A DNA stretch of 28,546 nucleotides from Chrysochromulina tobinii (Eukaryota; Haptophyta; Prymnesiales; Chrysochromulinaceae). Every line of letters begins with the position of its first letter. Position 1 is the first letter of the stretch. The position numbers and the translations under genes are program-made. The DNA is taken from NCBI GenBank assembly GCA_001275005.1, contig JWZX01003372.1:1-28546 (forward strand), given 5' to 3'. Below the pieces are notes generated by a model. It searched no databases and was not told where the DNA came from. It saw nothing but the letters and a program-made list of their open reading frames with translations. Below are positions 17,764 to 26,962 of this stretch, piece after piece.

Positions 17764-20067
17764 ATGCTCGCTGAGGATCCCGAGTCCGCCTTTGGGCGAC
17801 TCGGCCGCGCCCTGGCTCCTGAGCGGGAGGATCACATTGCGGCCAACTTTCTCCAGGCCGCATGGCAAGCAAAGATGATGATGAAATGGAATGAGAGAGC
17901 AAAGAAGCGCGTCGAGGATCAGGGCGGCGCCCCTCGCCTCAAACGTACCCAGGCGCCAACGATACCGAAGACGTCCGCGAAAGGAAAGTGGGTCGGCTCC
18001 ACGCAGAGTATCAATTTGATGAATAGTGACGGGCTCAACTTGACAAAACTCAAGTTGATGGCGGGTACGACAAACGTTGTGGCCACGCGCGAGACTGCCG
18101 AAGAGCTCGCCAAACAGGCGCAACGAAAACTGGAGGACATGAAAAGGCTGGGCACCCTTGGTACTCAGGATGACGATTGGGCGCTGCAGGGCGATGAGGC
18201 GCTGAATACAAGCGCGGCCTGGCAGGCCCGGCTAAAGCTCAGGAAGCACCCTCTGGTCATCGACACACTCATCTACTGCACAGACATTATTTGGGAGGGA
18301 TCTGCAAATCTCCATGAAAGAACATTGGCCTTTCCTGAGTACGAGGCGCTCCAAGTGAGGCTCTACAAGGCGCTCGTGAAAAAGTTCGACATGCAGGATG
18401 CCAAAAATTGCGCTTCGGAGGACTGGGCGGAGGACTCAGCGCGGTGCGGCGGGAGCGCGGCGGGCGGGATGTCGCGGGATGGTATGAAGGACTCTCTGTT
18501 CGAGATGGCCGATGTCTGTGCGTGCTGCGCACGCTGCTGCTTCTGATGCTGCTTCTCCCCCGCCTTTCGCCGTCGGCCCGCGTCCGTTCGTTGCCGTCCC
18601 GCTCACATGCAGTCGATCCTGCGCCTTCTCGCAGGGACCAAGACTATCGATCCGCTCGAGTATGCCACCTTCTTGCAAGCGCTCTTCAAAGGCATCACGG
18701 GACCGGACGGCAAGATGTTGCCAATCGACAAGATCGGCAAGGTCAAGATCCCCAAGCCGGGCAAGATGAAGCTTGAAACGCAAGAAGCCATCCCCAGCAG
18801 ACCCCAAAGCTCGAAACCTGTAGCCCCCGAAGAACAATCAGCGCCCGTCGTCGTGATGTCGCCGGAGGAGGAAGAGGAGGAGCGGAAGAAGGCCTTAGTT
18901 GCAAGGTCTAGGACTGCCCCTGTAGCCCCGGGGGCGGCGGAGGAGATAGATGCCGAGATGATCGCGGAGCCAGAGCCAGAGGAGGCGGAGGAGGAGAAGA
19001 AGATGAAGAGGAAGAAGCTTGAGGAGATGCCGGAGGAGGAGCGGAAGGCCTTCCTCGCGCAGCAGCAACGCCAGGGTAAACGTATACCGAAATACGACAA
19101 CAAACGCAGAGAGGAAGAAGAGATGGAAGCTGAGCTCGCAAGAATGCCATCGCTGCTGGCCGCAATGGAAGAGTTTACGCCCGAGGAGCAAGACGATCTC
19201 GACGCCTTGAATGCCGCCCGCGAGCTTCGGAGCAAAGTACGCGTTCCGCGGCTCGCCGCTGCGGGCTTCGGCCAGCCGAAGCGGTGGATCCTTGGATATC
19301 AAACACCGACGCCGGAAGGGAAGGAGGCCATCGCCCAGGAAATTGTGCGACGCATGAAACTCAAGAAGGCACAAGGCCAAGGTCTGCCCATGCCGGGGCC
19401 GTCGCTTGACGTGAGCTGCGGCACATGCTGCTGGTCGCCTCGGAAGCTGCCAGCCGTGATGGCCAATGGGCATCGATTGGACACGGGAACCATGGGGGCA
19501 GGGCGAAACTGGTCGGAGCCACCTTGCTTGGGGGCAGCGCAAGAAAGCCACCTTTCTTTGGGACAGCGAACATTTGCGAGCCGCGCTTCGACGCCGCTCT
19601 CGGCTGCATCGTCGGGGAGCGGTTCCCCCACACCGACTACGCCACGGTCGGGGAGCCCCCGGTCGGACAGGAGCCCACGAGCAGCAGCCTTTGCCGAAAC
19701 GATCGCGAGCCTCACAAGTGCAGCAGCAGTAGCCAAGTCGTTGCGGGCGCCCGTTAACGCGCCGTCCCCGCCGACCTTGAGCTCGAGGCCGACCACAAGC
19801 TTTGGTCATTCATTGGGGTCGAGGCCGACCACGTCTCCGGCCACGTTTGCGTCGAGGCCGATCAGCCCACGTGGAACCGACTCCTCGCTTGCGAGAAACC
19901 CACCGAACAACTTCATCGGAGCGCAACCGTGGCCGCCGACACCACTGTACAGCCCCAGGCCGAGGTCGCAGCAAGCTGGGAGGCCGAGCTTGCAGCAAGC
20001 TGGGGGCTTTATACTTGCGCAACAGGCGCTCGACCCACGACGACCAATGACGTCTCCACGGTACTAG
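17764..20067 (+). CDS. IQ-like charged protein, probably cytoskeletal or ciliary; one intron
   Basis: Exon 1 is 17764-18513 and exon 2 is 18613-20067, joined in phase 0 across a 99-nt GT-AG intron (donor GAT|GTCTGT, acceptor ACATGCAG). The product is about 735 residues. Residues about 25-45 (AANFLQAAWQAKMMMKWNERAKKR) look like a degenerate IQ motif, a calmodulin-binding helix. Next comes a region I associate with algal and ciliate flagellar proteins: FPEYEALQVRLYKALVKKFD, SEDWAEDS, MSRDGMKDSLFEMAD, then across the intron to IDPLEYATFLQALFKGI. That resemblance is from memory and uncertain. Exon 2 then has a long Glu/Lys-rich charged helix (EEEEEERKKA, EEAEEEKKMKRKKLEEMPEEE) and a disordered Ser/Pro/Thr tail with SRPTTS and SRPISP repeats. 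BBS7 nearby supports a ciliary organism but does not prove the role. Around 19425-19757 another frame has better codon character. Confidence 0.7.
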
Positions 20068-20208
20068 TGTTTTCCCCCTTACCCCTTCAGTACCAATCCA
20101 CGTACGCCGTCGCGATTGAGTACTGTCGAGTTCAGTACCGGTATGAATACGTCTTCACGACACCGGATGTCGCGTCTGTCGTGTTAACGTTCACACGTTT
20201 CAGGCCCA

Positions 20209-21715
20209 ATGGCGACGTGGATCTGGATGGTAATGTTGCCAGTCGCCGTGCCACCGGCGCACCCTGCGCTATCTCTTCTTAGCGCAGCACTCGACCGCCT
20301 GCCTGCCTGCCCGCCAAATCAGCTGCTCATGCTGACGCCTATGGAGCTGCCTCGAAGGAACGGTCTGATGAGCGTGCTGCGACCAGGCATGACGCAACTG
20401 CTGATTCTGCTGATGGTGGCCTCGTTTATGGCCGAGCTACGGTATCCAAAGCTCGTCGCGATCGGCGCGCGCCATGCAGCTGGCCTCCGTCGTGGCGAGC
20501 TCGGGAGGCTCGTCACCTCTGTCTTGCTCCATGCCGACGTGGGCCACCTGCTCCGGACGTGCGCTTTTGGGATCTTGAGGACGCTTCCAGACGCTGGAGC
20601 GGCCTTCGGCAGCGTGCAGTCGCTCGGCATTTTCTTCGCCTCGGGCGCGGCTGCCAACTGGCTCGCCTTTCGGGTTGGTAGCGGCGGCGAGGCTGCGGCC
20701 CTGGGCGCCTCGGCAGCAGTGCTCGGCTTGGATGGCGCACTGCTCGGCTACTGCCTCCACAACGGGGCGCCCATGCGCAGCCTGCAGCTCGCGGTGCGCC
20801 GCAGCGCCTTCACGCTCGCGGTGGCAAGTCTTCGACCGCAGGGCGGTGGTGCTGCGCCCGGTACAGCCCTCGTCGACCACGTAGCACACGCCTTCGGTTA
20901 CGCGAGTGGGGTGCTGCTTGGCTTTCTGTTCGCGCCGCGGCTAGTGGACGCCCTGGCGCACTTTGAGACGCACATTTTCGGGAGGATGTCGAAGCACGTG
21001 GGCGAGACATGCGGCAGCTCCTCTGTCGTCGCCGAGCGTGCGATGTGTGACTACCTACGCGCGTATCCGAAGGCGATGCGGGCGCGCATCTTGAGCACTT
21101 GGCGGCTGGGCGCAGTGCCAAGCGGCGCAGAGGGCGTGGGAATACCTCCGGTGCCGCCCACGGAGGAGTGGCCGGTCGTCTTTGAAGGGCTCAAGGCGTT
21201 CGTTGCGGAAACTTTGCGACCGACGCGAGCGCCCGACACGACGCGAGCTGCCGAGGGCAAGGCCGCTGGTGCTGCGACTCAGGGTAAGCTGGGCTCTGTG
21301 GCGGCAGCGGAGGCAAAGACGGGGGCGGAGGCGGAGGGATCGATCTCCCCCTCGATCTCCCCCTCCGATCTCCCCCTCGATCTCCCCCTCGATCTCCCTC
21401 TCGGCAACGGAGGCAGCGGCAGAGGCGCGCCTGAGCCCCCAGCAGCTCGCGTATCGAGAGAAGCTGCGGACTGAGGCGGAGGCGTCGGTGTGGCGCCACT
21501 TTGCACATCGTGCCGAAGTGGCTGCCCCCTCCCTCCGCCTGCTTCGTCACGCGCAGCTCGGCCACGTCAGCCTGCGCACGCTGCGGCGCATGCGCGTACC
21601 AACAGGCTCGCTGGTGCCCTCGGGCGTGGCTGAGACTCTCGCGGCGCTCGTGCTCGTGTGGGTAGGTGCGAGCTGTCATGACGCGCTTCGGCGGGCCGCG
21701 ATGCCCGGCGGTTAA
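20209..21715 (+). CDS. Rhomboid-like intramembrane serine protease with a likely frame break
   Basis: Rhomboids cut transmembrane substrates inside the membrane. The core shows the rhomboid pattern: GLRRGELGRLVTSVLLHADVGHLLRTC (GxxxRLxTSxxLHxDxxHLLxN in the family), GIFFASGAAANWLAF, ALGASAAVLGLDGALLG with the catalytic Ser in G-x-S-x, and DHVAHAFGYASGVLLGFL with the catalytic His. The usual Asn of HLLxN is Thr/Cys here. A hydrophobic N-terminus (MATWIWMVMLPVAVP) suggests a targeting sequence. The first frame ends at 21474. A CTCGATCTCCCC 12-mer tandem at about 21350-21400 contains one copy with an extra C (21365-21366). Removing it moves the frame to a codon-rich extension (LSPQQLAYREKLRTEAEASV ...) ending at 21715, with a last hydrophobic helix (ETLAALVLVWVGASCHDAL). 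The total is then about 501 residues. Confidence 0.75.
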
Positions 21716-22834
21716 CTTGACGCTGTCGACTCGACTTATACATCGCTCCGCTCTCCGGTTGCCCGGTGCTTCTCTGTACACTGTAGCGATTTAGAGATTT
21801 GACCTTAGTTGTGCTTAGACATAGAGATTAGAGTCGAACGAACGCTTCCACCGCGCCCACGCCACGCGCACAGACTGAAGCCGTAGCAAGCGGTGAGTGC
21901 GCGCACGCAAACAAGAAACATAGGACTAAGGAGTAACGCGGTTGCGACCGCCACGGCAACCCTGCCGCACCGCACGCACGACCGGCCCGACAGCGAAACC
22001 CCGCCACACAGCGCTTTGAACGCACGACGGTCAACGCTGACCGGACCAAGGCACAACACATTCTCACGGCAGCAGACGGAGACGCACGCGGCACGCCATC
22101 CCAACGTAAACAGAGGGAGATCAAGGGAGATCCCGAGTCTCTCCTCCGAGATGGTCCACTCTCCGCCTCATCGCGATTGGACCCATCGCTCTCGGCCCTC
22201 GGCCCCGCCATGCCCCAACATCGACGTAACTAGGAGCGATCCGAGCGCTGTCACGAGCACTGAGCGATTCGCCTCGCCGCCCCTCCAGGCCCTCCGTATC
22301 GGCCTGCCCCATGCGACACGCACACACACACGCACACACGCACACAGCCGCGCCCATCTGAACGCGACCGTACATCCGGCGCCTCTGCGGCCGCCCGGGA
22401 CGACGCCTCTAGGCCGGCCGGGACGGCGCCTCTGCGGCCGCCCGAGGAAGGTGATGAGGACGAGGGCCAGCGCACAAGGTCCTTCTCCACTCACACGCCC
22501 GGGACGACGCCTGGGATGACCAACCAAATCAGGATCCATTGCATGCTCGTCCACTGATTGCAAGCTCCACTGACGAGCAAGCAAGGCTCCACTGCATGCT
22601 CGTCAGCGCCCCGGAGGGATGCGCGCCCTCCTCCTTCTCCTCCTCCTCATCGCTCCGCATCCCGCACCACCAAGGTTGTGCCACGCGCTCTTACGCGCGT
22701 GGCACAGATGTCATGCACACACCCACAGCACTCATGCCATGTCCACGCTGGTCGCCACGGCACTCGAGCGCGCGCCAAGCGGCGCGGCGGCTCAGTCAGC
22801 GCTGGGCTGGCTATTCACACGCCCATTATGGCGC
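21716..22834. other. Long intergenic region, repeats only
   Basis: No gene is supported. The frames here are Arg/Pro/His-rich with no domain. Contents: a CA/CG microsatellite at 22316-22348; a 17-bp direct repeat GCCTCTGCGGCCGCCCG at 22381-22397 and 22428-22444, with a third degenerate copy (GCCTCTAGGCCGGCCG) between; and TGCATGCTCGTC near 22540 and 22591, with an intervening GACGAGCA inverted copy. Both flanking genes end at or near this block (rhomboid at 21715 on plus, zinc-knuckle at 22835 on minus), so it is convergent 3' flank. Confidence 0.5.
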
Positions 22835-24545
22835 TCAGACAGCGGCGGGCTGCGCGATGACGGTGGCGCGTCGCGTCGTGGACTGCTGCGGCATCTGCAT
22901 CGCGGCGCCGCCGCTGAGCACGTGGCTGAGCGCCATATCCATTCCGAGCCCGCTGGCAAAGCTCGTGCCGCCGGGAGTAGCAGTGAGCAGCTGCTGGATC
23001 ATCGAGCCGGGCGAAAAGGCAGACGGGCTAATGGACCCAAAGGAAGGATGCACGTCCTCATGATTGCCGTCCTCATTAGGCGTCATCACGGGCGGCGGTC
23101 GTGCGGAAAAGGCGAGATCAGCGAGCATCATATCCATCTCGCTCAACGCAGGCTCCTGCGGCTCCCGCACCGCCACTGGGGCCACATGCGCCGCGACGCT
23201 GCTCACGCTCCCGGCCGCGATCGCGGAGGCGGCGAGAGGCGAGATCCCTGCAGCCGAGACCATACGCGGCGGGGCCCCGGGCGAGGGAGCGGCCTGGACA
23301 GGCGACGCGAGGCTAATGGACGAGGTGTTCTCGCCGAGCGCAGCCACCATGTCCTTGAAGATGGTGGATGCCTCGCCCGCAATCTTGACGTCCGCGAGCG
23401 GCGATCCGGCCGAGGGCGCGCCCGTGAGCGGGCAAAGCAGGACGGGCGGCGTGCCCTTGCGCACGGTAGTCGCGAGGATCGCCGGCTGTGGCGAGCGCTG
23501 CCCATCGCCAAAGGGCGAGTTGCCGAAGTCCGCCGCGCCCTCCTCGCCCTCGGGCACGTCGCACACGTGCCCCTTCTTGGGCTTGCCGCACCGGCCGCAC
23601 CGGTACGAGAGGCCGACCCGATAGAGCCGTCGCTGCTTCTCTTCCTCAGTCTCTTGTTTCTTCGACGAGAAGCCACCCGTTGGCATCCCAGGCGAGCAGG
23701 CGGACGAAATCGACGAAACTGACAGGACCGAGGACGCACGCATGGCCATCTGGTGCACCTCACCGAACGGCGGCATCCGCTCGAACGGGCTCATGTGCGG
23801 CGAAGTGACCTCGGCAGCACCCACAAAGTCCACCTTGGCGCGCTTCTTGGCGCTGAGAGCGCCCACAGCGAGCGATGACGCGACGATCGGCCCGTTGCTG
23901 CTATGCGGCGACGCGCGCTTGGCAGGCGAGGGCATCAGCGGTACGCTCATCGGGGTGTTGCCCACGCCCTCGCCCACGGGTGCCGAATGCAGCTGCGAGC
24001 AACGCATGGCACAAGTGCGTGAGTGAGGTGGCGGAATGGAACCAGATGGAAGCAGTGCGAGCCGATGCGGGCGCACGCGAAGACCAGGGCACACGGAGCG
24101 ACGGGCGCCGGGCGCCAGGCGTCAGGAGAGCGCAGTTTGGCGGCGTTGTGGGGCGGGCGGCATGACATGAGGTGCATGCGCGCGAGTTACGCACCTGCAC
24201 GCCGCCAAGCTCGAACACGCCGGTGCAGACCGCCACGTCCTGGGGGTGGACCTCAACGAAGGCGCATTCGGCCCGCACCTCGATGCGCATGATACGGTGC
24301 TGCATGCGGCTGCTCGACCTGAGTATCATCTCGATCTCGCCAATGCCAGGAGGAGGGTTCCAGTGGCCCGTCACCATCATCACCACTGGAGCCCCGTTGC
24401 TCGCCGACTTCATGACTGGCGAGGGGGCTACGACCGGAGCGGGCGACGGCGGCGCGACGAAGTCGTTCGAGGCGGACGCCTCTGACTCCGCCTCTGCGGC
24501 AGCTCGCTGGTTCTTTGGCTCCTGCCCGCTGCGCGTGCTTGGCAT
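22835..24545 (-). CDS. Nuclear-looking protein with a variant zinc knuckle; one intron
   Basis: Exon 1 is 24545-24195 (start MPSTRSGQEPKN; an earlier in-frame ATG lies at 24614) and exon 2 is 23992-22835, joined in phase 0 across a 202-nt GTGCGT...CGCAG intron. The product is about 502 residues. Exon 1 encodes a compact domain: MMVTGHWNPPPGIGEIEMIL, HRIMRIEVRAECAFVEVHPQ and VAVCTGVFELGGVQ, which I cannot assign. Exon 2 has a basic cluster (SAKKRAKVDF), a charged lead-in (KKQETEEEKQRR) and the motif YRCGRCGKPKKGHVC (nt about 23560-23605). This is Cys-x2-Cys-x6-His-x-Cys, unlike the classical CCHC spacing x2-x4-x4. The rest is Ala/Ser/Pro-rich and likely disordered, with MIQQLLTATPGG and MDMALSHVL segments. 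A transcription or chromatin role is a guess from the basic cluster and zinc motif. Confidence 0.68.
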
Positions 24546-24886
24546 CCAAGCTGCGAGAAGCAAGGTGCGCCCTCTCGTTTTTTGGGGATCAGAAGCGTCG
24601 TTGTGGGCACCCATGCATCAGTGTCATCAATAGGCGTCAAAAAGGAGGGCAAGGTGACTCAAGCCTCCATTTCAGGATTCTACATGTAGAACACATTACA
24701 TGTAGCGGGCTTCACGTGGAACTGTGAAGACCTGATTTATAGCCCGTATTATAGCCCGAGCTTTATCAGGAACGCACACACAGGGAATCAAACCTTTGAG
24801 AACGAGCCCGAGAACGAGATCACCTCGGTACGCTCAGGACAGCGTCGCGAACTAACGTCTCCCCTCCTTATCGTCTCCCTGTCCAA
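24546..24886. promoter_or_regulatory. Divergent promoter region with paired TACATGTA palindromes
   Basis: This region lies between the zinc-knuckle gene (minus) and the ADF-H-like gene (plus). TACATGTA occurs at 24681-24688 (inside the palindrome CTACATGTAG) and again at 24697-24704, 16 bp apart. TATAGCCCG is repeated near 24738-24760. No TATA box can be assigned with confidence. Confidence 0.45.
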
Positions 24887-25696
24887 ATGATGATCAAGCA
24901 CCCGCAAACTCATCTTTGGGCGGCGCTGAAGAAGCGCTTTGCCGACCAGCGCGCGCCGTCGACGTCGCCCGACCGGCTGCTGCGCGGCCTGTGTGTTGTG
25001 CCGCTCGATGGCCAGGAGCAGATCAGCACCTTCTCGCTCGGGTTCCGCGAGGCGGGCACCGTCGTGCGCAGCGTGAGCCTCTCGCGCGACTTCCAGGGGC
25101 TGAGCGAGCTGGCGAGGCCCGACATGCCGTGCTACTTGCTCGTGTACGTTGGCGACGTTCAGCAGGCGGGCAGCGGCTCGGGCAAAAGCCACGAGGGCGG
25201 CGACTGGATGCTCCTGGCGCACGTGCCTGCGGTGTGCTCAGCCTTCGAGGCAAAGCGCCTGGCGGACGCGCGCACCGCGCTCAAGGCCGAGCTCGGCGCA
25301 GATGCGTTCGTCTCTGCCGGGATGTGGGTCGTGTCACCCGATCAGATTACGCTCTCCAATTGCATGCGCACGCTCGATGGCCAAAGCAGGGAGCCGAATT
25401 GGTCGCCTTCGTCACCCCCAAAGCCCTCCTCGCCCCCGAAGCGCGCGCCGATGCAGGCCGACGACTTCGCCGAGCGGCTGCCCGTGGTCGGCGACGCCCC
25501 GGACACCGTCTGGGAGGAGCGCATCCACGGCCTGCGCGTCGCATACACCGATTCGGCTCGTCGGCTCGTCGGAGCCCTCGAGGAGCTCGAGCAGACGCTC
25601 TGCGGGCTCACGGGCGACGAGTACCGCAAGGATGAGCCGTTGCTGCATGCTCGCGCGCACATGGTGCGACAGCTCGCAATGGCCAGGGTGCGCTGA
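24887..25696 (+). CDS. ADF-H/twinfilin-like actin-binding protein
   Basis: This intronless 269-residue protein starts MMIKHPQTHLW. Residues about 40-160 resemble an ADF-H domain of the twinfilin type: REAGTVVRSVSLSRDFQGL, then CYLLVYVGDVQ, GGDWMLLAHVPAVCSAFEAK, RLADARTALKAELG and DAFVSAGMWVVSPDQITLS. In twinfilins the same order is R-x-L-K-V, a Y-I-L strand, W-x-L-I-S-W-x-P-D and KMLYAATRATLKKEFG. The domain binds actin monomers or filaments. A Pro/Ser linker (SPSSPPKPSSPPKRAP) follows, then a helical C-terminus (RIHGLRVAYTDSARRLVGAL, EELEQTL) that could be a coiled coil or the start of a second domain. Family twinfilins have two ADF-H domains and about 350 residues, so this is shorter. The assignment is by pattern only. 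Confidence 0.58.
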   Translation: MMIKHPQTHLWAALKKRFADQRAPSTSPDRLLRGLCVVPLDGQEQISTFSLGFREAGTVVRSVSLSRDFQGLSELARPDMPCYLLVYVGDVQQAGSGSGKSHEGGDWMLLAHVPAVCSAFEAKRLADARTALKAELGADAFVSAGMWVVSPDQITLSNCMRTLDGQSREPNWSPSSPPKPSSPPKRAPMQADDFAERLPVVGDAPDTVWEERIHGLRVAYTDSARRLVGALEELEQTLCGLTGDEYRKDEPLLHARAHMVRQLAMARVR

Positions 25697-25986
25697 TCGA
25701 GGGCGGTGTGTAGTCGGCCCGAGGCTCGCCCGGCGGAGCGGTTCCAACACGACGCACGAGTCTGGACTAGATGCGAGCGGTGTAGAGCGATCGGTCTAGA
25801 CGGCGAGATAACTTAGTACATTAGAGTGTGTTTTTTGTACTCTGTGCAATGATGGACCAAACTGCTGAACTTCAGACGTCGAGTCGAATTCTGCGGTCGT
25901 GATTCCGCAAGGCTCTCGCCCGGCCGTCATCACGCACCGCGTCGCCGTCGGTGCCGTCGCCCATTGGGTCGCCCTGGTCGCCTTCT
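25697..25986. other. Short convergent intergenic spacer
   Basis: This 290-bp spacer separates the 3' ends of the ADF-H-like and GNAT-like genes. No gene, repeat or terminator-like structure of note was recognised. Confidence 0.4.
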
Positions 25987-26631
25987 CTACTTCATCTTCA
26001 TTCGAGGATCGGGATTCATAGACGCAAGGTTGGCAACAAAGGAGATGATTTTATCACCGCCCGCGCCCGCCTTCGCAAGCCCCAACTTCTCGACGAGCGC
26101 CAGCTTTGCCTTGTCGTCACTGCCGACAGCGGTGCTCAAGGACACAAAGCCGGATCCCTTGAGCTTCTTGAGCGCACCGAGCGCGGTCTTCGTCGGCAAC
26201 CTCGGCAGGCATGTCGGGCCGCTCTAGGATGGCCAGAAGATCTGAACTCGTCTTGCCCGTGGTGTGCACCAGCGCCGCCGAGATGACGTTGACTCCAGAC
26301 TCGCCCACGACACAGTTGCCGTTGCTCACGCACAAGGAGACGAGCTCCGACGGGTACAAGCCATCGGACATGCCCACAATCGTCGGGACGTCCTCGGGCG
26401 TCGCCACACGCAAGCTGTGACCCGCAAGGAGTTAGGACCCATGAGCAGCGCGCGTGGGACATGGGACGGCGGTTCGATGTGTATGCACACTTACTCCCAT
26501 ATCGGCGTCCCCTTGATGCTCGTCGCGAGCTGGACGGGTTTCTCACGAGCGAGCGGCGAGGCCATGCGCTGCTGCTGGAAGGCGGCCGGAGGCCCATAAA
26601 AGGCGGTAGAAGCCAGACAGAGCGCAAGCAT
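25987..26631 (-). CDS. Small GNAT-like protein with plastid-type presequence; one intron, one frame break
   Basis: This gene is assembled from three pieces. Exon 1 is 26631-26495, starting MLALCLASTAFYGPPAAF. A good donor (GGGA|GTAAGT) and an 80-nt intron (26494-26415) with the branch-like CTAAC and acceptor TCACAG lead in phase 2 to exon 2, 26414-25987. Exon 2 needs one G skipped at 26200-26201 (PAE then LPTKTALGALKKL); the joined length is then 187 residues. LRVATPEDVPTIVGM at the start of exon 2 resembles the first strand and helix of GCN5-related N-acetyltransferases (IRxATPEDxPAI). VNVISAALVHTT could be a core strand, and ALVEKLGLAKA resembles the end of the fold. The canonical acetyl-CoA loop Q/RxxGxG/A is not evident, so activity is doubtful. 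The short hydrophobic start with an Ala-Phe junction (STAF) is like plastid presequences of red-plastid algae. Confidence 0.6.
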
Positions 26632-26962
26632 TACCGTAGAGATTGTGCCTGTGTCGCGGCGTGATCAAAGAACTCAAGGATTCGACGGAGATTTTGCGCG
26701 TTGGACACCCTTTCTTTTACATTATGTTCTTCCTTCACAACACACCTTCACAACACACCAACACACAACGTCGCACACGTTCACACTCGGCTCTTTCTCC
26801 CTCCTACCCTGCAATCGCCAAAATGGGGCGCAATCCCACGACGGGCGTCCGCCGCCCGCGCCTCTAACTTTCTCCCCGATCCGCTCGGCAGCGTCGGCGC
26901 ATCTCCAGCCTAACGGAAGTCGTCGCCAGGGCACGAGTTTAGGAGCGTTTCACGGACGCCCG
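26632..26962. promoter_or_regulatory. Divergent leader region of the GNAT-like and DUF3431-like genes
   Basis: The region is rich in ACAACACACC/CACAACAC words (26733-26770), like the leaders of other plus-strand genes here. A good-context ATG at 26823 (CCAAAATGGG) opens only a 14-codon frame. It could be an upstream ORF. Alternatively it could be a first exon: a branch-like CTAAC and CGCCAG acceptor at 26929 would splice in phase from a weak donor at about 26847. Confidence 0.4.

Noticed and set aside
21893-22519. 208-residue plus-strand frame
   Set aside because: His/Arg/Pro-rich translation of microsatellite and GC repeats; it looks non-coding.
22619-23722. 367-residue plus-strand frame, Arg/His-rich
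   Set aside because: It overlaps the minus-strand zinc-knuckle exon, has a composition typical of a shadow frame and shows no recognisable motif.
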